Assembly (NCBI RefSeq): GCF_030848805.1
Contig: NC_092360.1
Coordinates: forward strand, 12,586,001 to 12,650,000
Length of the DNA stretch: 64,000 nt
DNA from: Temnothorax longispinosus
Taxonomy: Eukaryota > Arthropoda > Insecta > Hymenoptera > Formicidae
Direction: 5' to 3'
A program made the translations under genes and the position numbers. The first letter of the stretch is position 1. Each line of letters opens with the position of its first letter. A model generated the notes under the pieces. The model made no database searches. It was not told the DNA's origin and was given only the letters and a program-made list of their open reading frames with translations. Positions 50,981 through 57,580 of the stretch are shown one piece after another.

Positions 50981-52546
50981 CTGCTCGAACTATAAACTCT
51001 AACAATAAGGCGTAACAGTGATTCCTGTACTTTATTATATCATAGAGAATTCATATGCAGAGCTATGCAAGAGTGCATCACCGCGATACGTACTGCAACA
51101 GCAACGTCCGGAAACAAATACCTTCACACCAGCAAACAACGTAAGCTTAGTAATTATGAATCTAAGACAATAGCAAATTTAACATTTAGGTGTCGTAAGT
51201 CGAAATTAATTTCTAATTATATGTAAGCATTACTGTTTTTATAAAAATCTCATTGAAAGTAAATACAGCTCAATATAACAAATTTGCACTTAATTAAAAA
51301 AAAAACTATACTTAAGTAACTTTTTAGATCAGACCACAATATTATTTTTATTCGTAAAAAATTGAGCAACAATTAACAATTCGTATTTATCTATTTCAAA
51401 AAAATTATATCAATTCTAATCTGTACGCCAAAATTATTATAGTATAAAATCTTCGCGTTTTCTTGAAGCCTTTCTAATCAGTTAATTTACTAATTCACAG
51501 TTATGACTTTATTTCCTTTTCCCAGCTGTGATAAATCGACTAATCGATTTTATTAAAAATGTGCGTAATCTGATATCGGTCCGAATCCAGATATCGATAT
51601 GTCTGAATCGGATTCTTGATCGATTAAATTATGTTGTTCAAATTCTGAGAGTAATATTGTTCTTAGCAGGGCACCGAGCTAACATACGTTGAATTAGCGC
51701 TAAGGGGAAACCGACGAATACCTCCGAATTGCTACCAGCCCGTGCAAATCTCTAGCATCCAACGGCCCCAGCTGCTGCCCATGTCGACTTTGACGCGCAG
51801 ACAGCCTATCCAGGAGCCGACGATTTACGCGCAAGTCGCCAGTCATTCTAAACCGATTTACGTGCCACCGCCACACCCGTACATGAATCGTTCCAGCGAC
51901 GAAACTACGGCGGAGACACCGTTGATCGGACACGACAATAAGGTATTAGGCATGAAAAGTGTTCGGAAACGTTTTGTTACAATCTCGACAGGTTTATCAT
52001 TACGTTTCATCAAGAGTACTTTCCTTAAGTGCTACAAAATTTTCTAAAACTAACTGAGAAAATATAAATTTTGGTTTAAGTACTAAATAATTTAAGTATC
52101 CCAAGACCTAGTATTCACCACGACAAAATTAAAAAAAAAACCACTTTGAATCAGTGGCGAAAATGACGTAATAAAAATTTATATAACTTCCTAAAGAATA
52201 ATTGTAGAGTGACTCTTTGATCGTATACATTTTCACCTTCAGCTTTCGAGCGTCATTGAACTTTCTCGAGAACAAGAGTATCATATTGAGAATACTTGAC
52301 AATGCAAAATTACGGCGAGATTGGCGACATTGACCTGTAAAGAAAATTACAAAGGACTCCTAAACTAATTCAGGATTGATATAAGCGCGATGTTGTCGCT
52401 TGCAATTAACGTTATTCGCTAACTAGAGATAACACAGTCTTTAATTACGATCTATCTGCCTCTTCTAGATCACTACGATCAGCCATTCGGGCAGCTCAAT
52501 CTGGCGCACCGACCCGCCGCCTTCCTCGAACGCGCCAACGACATGA
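4727..52546 (+). CDS. Sidestep-family Ig/FNIII transmembrane receptor (15 coding exons, N-terminus outside window)
   Basis: Fifteen exons join in a single open frame of 970 codons plus stop, each bounded by AG acceptors and GT donors. Order: Ig1 (residues about 1-113), Ig2 (114-220), Ig3 (221-319), Ig4 (320-416), Ig5 (417-514), FNIII (515-618), FNIII-like (619-733), transmembrane helix (about 744-768) and a cytoplasmic tail of about 200 residues. Each Ig domain keeps both cysteines and a core Trp. Known of the family: Side proteins have five Ig domains, FNIII and one membrane span, and bind Beaten-path proteins to steer motor axons and pair synaptic partners. The motifs [26 protein letters not shown] and [12 protein letters not shown] match my recollection of Side-family proteins. 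Which paralogue (side to side-VIII) cannot be decided by eye. Automated annotation may call it nephrin-like, hemicentin-like or CD22-like. Missing: the signal peptide and first codons. Confidence 0.92.
4860..8650. other. Intron sequence, start of the first large intron
   Basis: AT-rich with CpG-richer patches around 5980-6240, 7000-7280 and 7480-8650. A purine-rich AG/G tract lies at 7278-7323. No exon on either strand convinces me. Confidence 0.6.
7278..7323. repeat. AG microsatellite with a 10-G run
   Basis: (AG)n interrupted by a run of G at about 7294-7303 and followed by more (GA)n. Confidence 0.8.
8660..8872 (-). CDS. Candidate alternative second exon (long)
   Basis: Acceptor tgttacag before 8872. 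In phase 0 it reads [20 protein letters not shown] then [20 protein letters not shown] and continues to a stop at 8660. It may instead splice earlier at a weak donor. Its similarity to 9184-9252 extends into the flanking intron, so a block of about 150 bp was duplicated. Confidence 0.25.
   Translation of the reverse strand, partial: KISTLEGPSVSHRGNTMDISSSLRGGGGLDLTNQNTPKLVRYLRSRLRLSYVLWLYDELRVVTAQSRENR
9184..9252 (-). CDS. Candidate alternative second exon (short, early stop)
   Basis: Acceptor tttcag before 9252. In phase 0 it reads [20 protein letters not shown] then RAA and TGA, with the stop at about 9183-9181. Its DNA is related to the 8872 segment (shared ctcgagcagcctgagaggagg), but a net 2-bp length difference shifts the frame before that shared block. 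Confidence 0.25.
9327..9586. mobile_element. MITE with long terminal inverted repeats, interrupted by a second element
   Basis: Ends are ggccggtattcatag and its exact complement, ctatgaataccggcc. If the inserted 9342-9456 is removed, the inverted match runs about 43 bp inwards (tcgg.tcttat... to ...cttaag). The flanks read ata on both sides, a possible 3-bp target duplication. No coding capacity. Confidence 0.8.
9342..9451. mobile_element. 110-bp hairpin element nested in the MITE
   Basis: Terminal inverted repeats of about 24 bp (gctacgttcggggagcacg and partner, 22 of 24 matching) are bracketed by a direct repeat catag at 9337-9341 and 9452-9456. The second copy is exactly what restores the host MITE end, so this looks like an insertion with a 5-bp target duplication. 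Confidence 0.75.
9615..9722 (-). CDS. Candidate first exon of a small minus-strand gene
   Basis: ATG at 9722 opens a 36-codon frame ([20 protein letters not shown]...GKKV) that ends at a strong donor gtgagtgtaag in phase 0. Two related acceptor-bounded segments follow downstream on the same strand, starting at 9252 and 8872, both in phase 0. Joined to the 8872 segment it gives about 107 codons; joined to the 9252 segment it stops after 59. I recognise no family. It could be a real nested gene, a pseudogene or transposon debris. Confidence 0.3.
9862..10082 (-). mobile_element. Possible retroelement 3' end: 24-bp poly-T plus GC-rich segment
   Basis: Read on the minus strand, a GC-rich segment of about 195 bp ends in gatttccaccacgt followed by A24. 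That is the form of a retroposed 3' end. It runs directly into the tandem array at 10083 with no boundary, so array and tail may be one element. The other end is lost in the gap. Confidence 0.45.
10083..12014. repeat. 71/79-bp minisatellite array, about 25 copies
   Basis: Each unit contains gtcgatccgcagacacacgc. The first six units repeat every 71 bp. From the seventh on, units are mostly 79 bp, by gain of 8 bp that turn cctaacctccaccgag into cctaacctatcctccaccgccgag. One unit is disrupted near 10676-10705 and one is 78 bp. The last complete-looking units are truncated just before the assembly gap. Units are not a multiple of 3, so the apparent ORFs are by-products. Confidence 0.97.
12015..12514. 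other. Assembly gap (500 N)
   Basis: Exactly 500 N, a conventional size. It begins inside the minisatellite, so the true array length is unknown. Confidence 0.99.
12515..13500. other. Intron sequence, nothing recognised
   Basis: Mixed-composition DNA after the gap. A long minus-strand frame at 12534-12926 has no recognisable motif and no supporting splice structure. Confidence 0.5.
13510..13860 (+). promoter_or_regulatory. Promoter-like segment followed by a 49-codon ORF
   Basis: A CpG-rich stretch has a tataaaag box at about 13618. It is followed by two compact hairpins, ctccg/cggag around 13698-13711 and gcacct/aggtgc around 13723-13738. ATG at 13711 opens 49 codons ([15 protein letters not shown]...) to TAG at 13858, and AATAAA-like sequence occurs near 13930. 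The spacing resembles a small intronless transcription unit, but I recognise no family. It could equally be an intronic CpG patch. Confidence 0.25.
13861..14764. other. Intron sequence, nothing recognised
   Basis: AT-rich with no supported exon or transposon end. Confidence 0.5.
14765..14885. repeat. Foldback or short MITE
   Basis: The left arm (tatcaatgaagattaacttt... to ...aacttactttt) pairs with the right arm (aaaagtaagttaaa... to ...gttaatctgtattgata), about 45-50 bp per arm with few mismatches around a 20-bp loop. Confidence 0.7.
14886..15798. other. Intron sequence before exon 2
   Basis: No features seen apart from a CpG-richer stretch at about 15080-15500. Confidence 0.5.
15799..16007 (+). 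CDS. Exon 2: second half of Ig1
   Basis: Acceptor tgttgcag, donor gtgagt. It reads SFDTRGRDS...[12 protein letters not shown]...[19 protein letters not shown]...VNLTVI. YRCRVDF carries the second Ig1 cysteine, and NLT is a possible glycosylation site. The exon ends in phase 1, at a domain boundary. A 10.9-kb intron separates it from exon 1. Confidence 0.93.
16008..17784. other. Intron between exons 2 and 3
   Basis: No transposon or nested exon recognised. A CpG-richer patch lies at 16480-16930. Confidence 0.6.
17785..17901 (+). CDS. Exon 3: first half of Ig2
   Basis: Acceptor attgttacag, donor gtaagt. It reads [13 protein letters not shown]...[20 protein letters not shown], with the first Ig2 cysteine in NITC. 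Entry and exit are both phase 1. Confidence 0.92.
17902..18682. other. Intron between exons 3 and 4
   Basis: AT-rich; nothing further seen. Confidence 0.7.
18683..18886 (+). CDS. Exon 4: second half of Ig2
   Basis: Acceptor tttcttcag, donor gtgagt. It reads [12 protein letters not shown], then ...[24 protein letters not shown]... and SSVSLDMN. It carries the core Trp (TWWQG) and the second cysteine (FLTCQA). It ends in phase 1. Confidence 0.93.
18887..19405. other. Intron between exons 4 and 5
   Basis: AT-rich; nothing further seen. Confidence 0.7.
19406..19557 (+). CDS. Exon 5: first half of Ig3
   Basis: Acceptor tcttttacag, donor gtacga, which is a weak donor compared with its neighbours. 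It reads [18 protein letters not shown]...[21 protein letters not shown], holding the first Ig3 cysteine and Trp. It ends in phase 0 after NARET. Confidence 0.88.
19894..20250. repeat. Two-level tandem duplication in the intron before exon 6
   Basis: The motif aggagaa.aaatttgttaca recurs at 19970, 20038, 20122 and 20190. The 68/84/68 spacing gives a 152-bp higher-order unit made of two diverged half-units. Confidence 0.85.
20508..20652 (+). CDS. Exon 6: second half of Ig3
   Basis: Acceptor ttgccggcag, donor gtgagt. It reads [20 protein letters not shown] then [13 protein letters not shown]...[14 protein letters not shown] carries the second cysteine, and NVT is a possible glycosylation site. 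Entry is phase 0 and exit phase 1. The frame is also open upstream of the acceptor, so only the splice site sets the boundary. Confidence 0.9.
20653..22908. other. Intron between exons 6 and 7
   Basis: A CpG-rich stretch at about 21560-22380 has long open frames on both strands, but none has a recognisable motif. It contains a 66-bp tandem duplication. Confidence 0.6.
22416..22547. repeat. 66-bp tandem duplication
   Basis: Two adjacent copies begin ttcgacaagaaat at 22416 and 22482 and end cttcctattac. They differ at only a few positions. Confidence 0.9.
22909..23039 (+). CDS. Exon 7: first half of Ig4
   Basis: Acceptor tgttttcag, donor gtgagt. It reads [20 protein letters not shown] then [20 protein letters not shown] and RHN. 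This is one of the most recognisable Side-family segments, with the Ig4 first cysteine and core Trp. It exits in phase 0. Confidence 0.94.
23040..25334. other. Intron between exons 7 and 8
   Basis: AT-rich with short CpG-richer patches at 23040-23340 and 24750-25000. No supported feature. Confidence 0.6.
25335..25494 (+). CDS. Exon 8: second half of Ig4
   Basis: Acceptor cattcgcag, donor gtgagt. It reads GNPLYHN...[18 protein letters not shown] then [18 protein letters not shown], with the second Ig4 cysteine in YTCIG. It exits in phase 1 and is followed by a 10.4-kb intron. Confidence 0.94.
25495..29939. other. First part of the 10.4-kb intron between exons 8 and 9
   Basis: Mostly AT-rich. 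A perfect 16-bp palindrome actccggtaccggagt lies at 29283-29298, followed by a short direct duplication (tttatattggat.atca) at about 29332-29380. No exon recognised. Confidence 0.55.
29940..30166. mobile_element. Candidate TA-flanked MITE
   Basis: Perfect 11-bp terminal inverted repeats (caccgttaaat and atttaacggtg) are flanked on both sides by TA. The element is 227 bp and AT-rich inside. TA duplication suggests a Tc1/mariner-type mobilisation, but the repeats are short. Confidence 0.45.
30167..35913. other. Second part of the intron between exons 8 and 9
   Basis: CpG-rich stretches at about 30390-31440 and 32780-34000 alternate with AT-rich DNA. It holds poly-C runs of 15 bp (30878), 13 bp (31769) and 11 bp (34231), a TA microsatellite, and two small hairpins at 34838-34868 and 34885-34929. 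No exon recognised. Confidence 0.55.
32048..32114. repeat. TA microsatellite
   Basis: Uninterrupted (TA)n of about 65 bp, preceded by imperfect AT/AC dinucleotides. Confidence 0.95.
35914..36207 (+). CDS. Exon 9: complete Ig5
   Basis: Acceptor catttccag, donor gtaagt. It codes for the whole fifth Ig domain with no internal intron, unlike Ig1-4. Cysteines are in [10 protein letters not shown] and TLLCWGSN, and the core Trp is in SFTWKFNN. The stretch [19 protein letters not shown] is strongly Side-like. Entry and exit are both phase 1, so this is a symmetric module. Confidence 0.95.
36208..38566. other. Intron between exons 9 and 10
   Basis: AT-rich, with nothing recognised apart from scattered CpG-richer patches. 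Confidence 0.6.
38567..38878 (+). CDS. Exon 10: fibronectin type III domain
   Basis: Acceptor atccaacag, donor gtgagt. It reads [20 protein letters not shown] then [20 protein letters not shown] and ...[20 protein letters not shown]. The pattern [20 protein letters not shown] is the FNIII F-G strand signature. Entry and exit are phase 1. The exon is clearly GC-richer than the flanking introns. Confidence 0.94.
38879..43371. other. Intron between exons 10 and 11
   Basis: Contains an 11-bp poly-C run at 39943, a foldback at 40972-41288 and a CpG-rich stretch at 41640-42060. No exon recognised. Confidence 0.6.
40972..41288. mobile_element. Foldback MITE
   Basis: The inner arms at 41030-41066 and 41190-41226 are about 37 bp and nearly perfect (tatactatc.gatccaaaat... 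and complement). Weaker inverted similarity continues outwards (cgttta.aca and ttataatc blocks) to roughly the stated limits. There is no coding capacity, and the outer ends are approximate. Confidence 0.65.
43372..43716 (+). CDS. Exon 11: second FNIII-like domain and juxtamembrane stalk
   Basis: It reads [20 protein letters not shown] then [20 protein letters not shown] and ...[20 protein letters not shown]. The region has a beta-sandwich pattern but is less conserved than the first FNIII. The acceptor is tandem (tag|cag|): starting at 43369 instead would add one Ala. The donor is ambiguous. gtaggg after 43716 gives a stalk ending HHRYP, while gtaata after 43683 removes 11 residues. Both are phase 1 and in frame with exon 12. 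Confidence 0.85.
43717..50008. other. Intron between exons 11 and 12
   Basis: Contains a 12-bp poly-C run at 43774, a perfect 18-bp hairpin at 44076-44115 and a 12-bp poly-G run at 47699. CpG-richer DNA lies around 46040-46500 and 48640-49000. No exon recognised. Confidence 0.55.
44076..44115. repeat. Perfect 18-bp hairpin with 4-nt loop
   Basis: Arms tatctattactgatagcc and ggctatcagtaatagata are exact complements around ctaa. Confidence 0.9.
50009..50290 (+). CDS. Exon 12: transmembrane helix and start of cytoplasmic tail
   Basis: Acceptor atttacag, donor gtaggc. A hydrophobic run of about 25 residues, including [17 protein letters not shown], is followed by the stop-transfer basic cluster KLRYRPR. 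This fixes a type I membrane orientation. The tail then has an acidic patch (EDSHDDGG), Ser/Thr-rich sequence and [14 protein letters not shown]. Entry and exit are phase 1. Confidence 0.93.
50291..51060. other. Intron between exons 12 and 13
   Basis: Very AT-rich; the dinucleotide run described at 50925-50979 lies near its 3' end. Confidence 0.7.
50925..50979. repeat. AT microsatellite
   Basis: (AT)n of about 55 bp, ending 81 bp before exon 13. Confidence 0.95.
51061..51140 (+). CDS. Exon 13: small cytoplasmic exon
   Basis: Acceptor catatgcag, donor gtaagc. Joined in phase 1 it reads [20 protein letters not shown] then TFTPANN. Only this frame connects exon 12 to exon 14. The pyrimidine tract is poor, and a long AT run lies about 80 bp upstream. 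It exits in phase 0. Confidence 0.82.
51141..51669. other. Intron between exons 13 and 14
   Basis: AT-rich; nothing further seen. Confidence 0.7.
51670..51942 (+). CDS. Exon 14: tyrosine-motif cytoplasmic tail
   Basis: Acceptor ttagcag is again a tag|cag tandem; using the upstream AG adds one Gln. The donor gtatta is weak. The peptide has [34 protein letters not shown] and [18 protein letters not shown] fits the ITIM pattern and TIYAQV the ITSM-like pattern. Exit is phase 0. Reading into the intron would add about 34 residues before a stop near 52047. Confidence 0.9.
51943..52468. other. Intron between exons 14 and 15
   Basis: The frame stays open for about 100 bp past the exon 14 donor, so retention would give a different C-terminus. 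Otherwise featureless. Confidence 0.6.
52469..52546 (+). CDS. Exon 15: last coding exon
   Basis: The acceptor cctcttctag has a good pyrimidine tract. In phase 0 it reads [20 protein letters not shown] then NAPTT and a TGA stop at 52544-52546. The short Ser/Pro-rich end is plausible for a Side tail, but no strong motif confirms it. The alternative is intron retention after exon 14. Confidence 0.7.
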   Translation: MTTISHSGSSIWRTDPPPSSNAPTT

Positions 52547-54162
52547 TTTCAGCAAGCTGCATCGTAATTCACGATTCCATTTCTCTCCTAAACGTCTCTT
52601 AATGTTCTCCCCTCCCTTCTCCCTCCTCCCCCTCCGCCCCCCTCGAGAAAGAAAAAAAAATAAAAGTACACATCGATCCACGTACGCGTAACGCGTTAAG
52701 TGAGGAGGTTCTTCGAAGGAGGCGCCGCGACCCCCCGCCCCCCACCGGTAGAGATTGTTAGACCTTTACTACGAGTGTTATAAATAGAGGATTCGTTCGA
52801 CGATGAAAGTAATTAATGAAATCGCGCGGAGTATATATATATAATATATATACACATATAGATTATGCGCTTTACCGAATGATTTGTGATAGTGGTTGGT
52901 TGGAGCCGGGAAAAGGGATTGAACTGTTTTTCAACCGTCCGTAAAACTCGAGGCGGAGCGAACGCGCTATTTTGATCCCGAGGCAGAGCGTACGTTCACC
53001 GTTCCGTTCCGTCGACCGATCGAGAATTCGTTGTTCGATGAATGTTATTGGAGAGTTGGCAATAATTACGTGTAAAAAAAAAAGTGCGCCGTTGTTCCGC
53101 GCGGCGCGGAGAACGGTGAGTTCCTCTGCAGTTTTTAACTCATATCTACAATATTCGCGAATATCACTTATTTGATTTTTCCCGCAGAAAAAGTCGACCC
53201 AAAATCGATTAAAAAAATTTACGACAGAAATTTTTAAAACATTCTCTGCAATAGAAAGAAGTTATATTCTCTTTCTCGTCTTTTCTCTAAATAATTATCT
53301 AATAATAATAATCTAATGCAGAAGTTATTTCCAGAGCTTATTATCGTAAATATAAATTTAGCTAGTAACGTTTATAATTGAACTCTAAAAGCGTTACAAT
53401 ACTAATTTTTATTATTTATCGATATTGTAAACGATATTGATATGCCAATATGTCTACTCAAGTTACGTGAAAAGACGAATTTTGATTGTTGGAAATGTTT
53501 GATACGTTGATTTTGACGAGTACTCGTAGATACGAGTTAAAAATCTAAATAGCACTTCGTCCGCCTCTGCGTGTAAATCAAACAACGCCGGTGGAAATAG
53601 ATGGCGAACGCAACGATTTAGTGTGATTAGTAGGATAAAGTTAGTCGCGCGATTGTCTATTGTTTTGATGATGTAATCCAGCGTCTTCTGTACCGTCCTA
53701 CGAATTTTCGTTCGATATTATTTTCGAGTGGGTTCATTTATATGTATATGCTATTAAAATTTTAATTGTTGAAAAATTCTAATTCTAGATGTCCTAATCA
53801 TTATTTTACTATCATTGAACTGCAGTATGTAGTACTTTCAATTAAACAATTTATAGATTTTTAAATAAGATAAAAAATATTTCTTGAAACTACTTTTTAT
53901 TTTTAGAAATATTAAAGTATATTATGAAATAAATTAAACAATTACACTGAAATTTAATTTTAATGATTTCTAAAACAGATTATTATTAAATATATGAGTG
54001 TGTAAAAAATAAATGGATTAGAAAAGAATTAGAATTTATTTCGATTGCGAATCTCTACTATGTAAATCGAAAATTGTCTTTACAATAATTGCACTCTTTC
54101 TCGTGATTTTTTTTTACCCTGTTCAGTCATTTCATTCCCGTGAGGAAGGTATGGTAACGTTA

Positions 54163-54267
54163 AAAAATGTGGGATGACGCGTGGCTCCGCACTCTAAAGC
54201 AGATGTTTAGTAATAATAATAACTATAAAAGTCCTGGGTTCAATCCTGGTCTTCATCCCACATTTTT
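54163..54267 (+). repeat. tRNA-like hairpin element
   Basis: Perfect 15-bp arms (aaaaatgtgggatga and complement) enclose an A-box-like tggctccgca and a B-box-like gggttcaatcc. The inner gtgggatga/tcatcccac pairing resembles an extended acceptor stem. The B-box is one base short, the T-loop would be 6 nt and no good anticodon arm forms, so this is not a functional tRNA. Confidence 0.5.
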
Positions 54268-54906
54268 CTCATTTAAAAGGAAGATTCCCCAGTTAAAGAA
54301 AAAAATAAATTATTTGTCTCTCGCATTTCATGATTTCACGATTTCACGACGCATTCGCGGAATATGTTTTAATTATCATTCAAATTCATCAACATACCCC
54401 TTGTAAAATTTAAACAGAACTCTTGTCGGTTTCATGCGGCATTTATTTGTGTATAATAAGGTCAAGCGAAGTAAAATTGAAGCAGATTCGCAAATTTTAA
54501 AATTATTTAACTTTCGAAATGAAATATTGACATGTTACAGACTTGAGACTTCTTTCGATATATTTTAACTCATCTACTTTGACGAAGCACTGCGTACGTT
54601 TGAGGAAGAAGTACGAACGTACGTTGACGGGCTTTGACGTTATGGCAACGGGAGGAACGTTTTCTTTTTCTCCTCGGTTTTATAGTTACCCGCTACCTGT
54701 ATAGTACCCACTTAGCGTAGGCCGTTTTATTCAGAACGAGCGTTATAGAGTTGCCGATAGAGCAGAGTAGAAATTCGAGAAGGTGGATAAAACGAGAAGG
54801 CGCGACTCCAAGGGTCGCGATCGATCATCGACGCAACTACTGCTCGCGAGCTTCTCGTTGAAATAAAAACTTGAGAAGTCGGACGAAACGCTACGACGAT
54901 CACATC

Positions 54907-54952
54907 CGATAATGATGATGATAATGATGATAATGATGATGATGATGGTGAT
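54907..54952. repeat. GAT trinucleotide run
   Basis: Imperfect (GAT/AAT)n in the putative 3' UTR. Confidence 0.85.
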
Positions 54953-57580
54953 CATTGTAAAGAATCCGCACGATAGCTTCGTCACGCGCAACACTTTGAG
55001 AAGACTGAGCGAGGCGCAGGATTTGTAATGCGCGAAGGTGCCATATAACAGAGACGGGCTTGTTTTTTTTTTTTTTTATTTTTTATTCGCGTTTACCCTC
55101 GATCGAATAAATCGCAAATCGTTTCCACGGTTTTTATTATAGCCGTACTGCTGTACTTACGTTCAAGATTGCTGTACGTCGTATGTTACCATTGTTGAGA
55201 AACGACGATTGTGTAGAGAAATGATTTCATGCCTTATTGAGTGAGATATTTGAACGGAAAACGAGTTTTCGTGAATGGCCATGAAAAGCGCCTTGGGGAA
55301 AAGTTTTAGTATTTGATACGATAAATATGTATAACTGTATTTCCTCAATAAATAATGTAACTTTTCTCTGACGAGTCTTTTTACATGTCCACGTATAAGT
55401 GGCGGAAATATTCAGACGTTTCTGTTTTAATGTTTTACCCTGTTTATGAGAGAAAGTAAAAATTTTATTCCGAACTATAAAAAAAAACGTAGAGTTCTCT
55501 TTTACGACCTGTTTTATTAATATTAATTAAGAGTTTATTAAAATATGGACTTTATAGTTCACTAGAACATATTTAACGGTCAAAATAACTGTTCTAGTGT
55601 TGGATTTAATTACAAATAAGATGATAATTTTGTACGATATATGCGATATATATTAGAATTCGATTATTGAGTAGTTATCTGTTTATTAGATCGCTCTAAG
55701 CTTTCAGATGAAATTCGAGGAAACATAAATTGATTTGTGATATAGGTAATCGCGCGCCCGTCTCTGACATATGAGTTTATAATGGGAGTGATGTAAGAAA
55801 AAGAAACATTTTAAATGAGAGACAGAGAAAGAAAAAAAATAGGAATTACTACTTTTCTCATCTAATTTGTTAAGAAAAGAATGTTGAGGACAATTTACAT
55901 CACTCTCATTCTGATTGACTCATAAGATCGTAGCGCGAAAGCAACTGTTGTTCGAACGAATTCGATATTGTTGTTGTATAGTGTAACTACTACGACTCGT
56001 CTCGCCGAAGGCGAGATGACACGAGGCCGGCGCCGATTGTAATAAAGAGCAACGCGTTCGCGTTAATTAACTACTTGTATCCCTTTTCTTTTGCGTTAAG
56101 GATAACATTTAGCAATGTTAGCAAGTTTAGTATGAGAACTTCGCCGGTTGAAATTTACCTTTTTTAAGAAAAAAAAAAGAGTGCCGAACAATGCAAACGT
56201 GAAGGAAATGTAAAAGCGTGTAGAAAACCTGCGTTAATCTTTCGGATATTATTTGTAAATGATATCTTGACATTCGTTATGTGTTGTCCCACAAATTCGG
56301 ATAGCACCGATCTACAAGCAATTTTTATACAGTTTTAGTATTATTCCTTTTTTTTTAAATCAGGAAATACGCACAGACTCTGTTTGCATTTAAACTTTAA
56401 TTTTTGTCTTTGAATCACTTTTCCCCAAATAGTAAGTAATATAACGCACTATCGATTAACAGACTCCGCTGTATTCGCTCAATGTCTCAAACTATACGAT
56501 GTAGATATTAGAGGAATCAGAGATCTCACATTCACCAGGATGCGGCATTTAAAAGAGAAAAAAAATACGCGCGCGCGTAACAAATATTCCTGCCTCCACC
56601 CCTCCCCTCCTCCTGTTAACAATAAGCCGATACTTGGTGTCACGCAATTATTAAAGAACGAGAGTGCGTAAAGTGTAGAGGTATTTTTTATATAATATTG
56701 TATATTTATTTATGATTTTTTCATACTCTTTCGATCGTACGTTTAGCATCAGACATAGCCATCTAGTTTTAAGTTGTACGAAGAAAGTGATCGGTATGCA
56801 TTGCATGAAAAAAATAAAAAGATTTCTTAGGATGTGCGACAGAAGACAGCCATATGGCGACAAATAAGCGTCGAAAATATAAAGACGAAAATATGGAAAT
56901 ATTGTGTTCTGACGTATGCGAGCTTTCTGGTTCACTTTAAACGACGAGATTATTGTCCCTTTGATAAAAAGTCAACGATTAAATATGTTGGAAACGGCCC
57001 GACGAAATTCGGAGGCGCTCTATTTGTAATCTAAATTTTAAAGTACTTCGTAAAGTAATAATAGCGAGGGAAGTTCGCGGTTCTCGCGTACGTAAATAAG
57101 TAATAATAATAAAAAGAAAAAAGAGGGAATAAACGACAGTGGCGGTAGCTGTGCGCCAAAAATCAGAGATTCCGTATTTTGTCAGATAACTATAATTATT
57201 ATTGCGCCAGTGTAACATAAGACTTTGATATGTATTGTTAGTATGCATCGTGTGGGTATTACAGAGAATAAATTTAAATATAAAACATACATCAAATATA
57301 CGAGCATACGCATATGTACACCGTGTGTTTGTGTGTGTAAAGGATAAACTTAAGATACTATGTAAACACAATTTCAAAAACAACTTTTAATATAGATTTA
57401 CTTGTGTAAAATATAAGGAGAACTAATTGTGCTCAATAAATTTCAATAAATAACGATTTTGCCTATGCCAATAACTATCATTACTGCACTTATTTTCGTG
57501 TAAAATGTAATAATTATAGTTTTATGACAACCGAAAAGCTACTGAAACCAGATAACTTTATAATGATACATATACATATA

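Larger units (their letters stand above)
52547..57450 (+). other. Probable 3' UTR and downstream region of the Side-family gene
   Basis: No convincing coding sequence is seen. Candidate AATAAA signals are at 52659 (close to the stop), 55348, 56041, and a pair at 57435 and 57445. The stretch contains a GAT microsatellite and a tRNA-like hairpin but no large transposon; the transposon pile begins at 57581. A long 3' UTR ending at one of the later signals is plausible but not shown. Confidence 0.3.

Noticed and set aside
54163..54267. A functional tRNA gene
   Set aside because: B-box one base short, 6-nt T-loop and no anticodon arm; treated as a tRNA-like hairpin.
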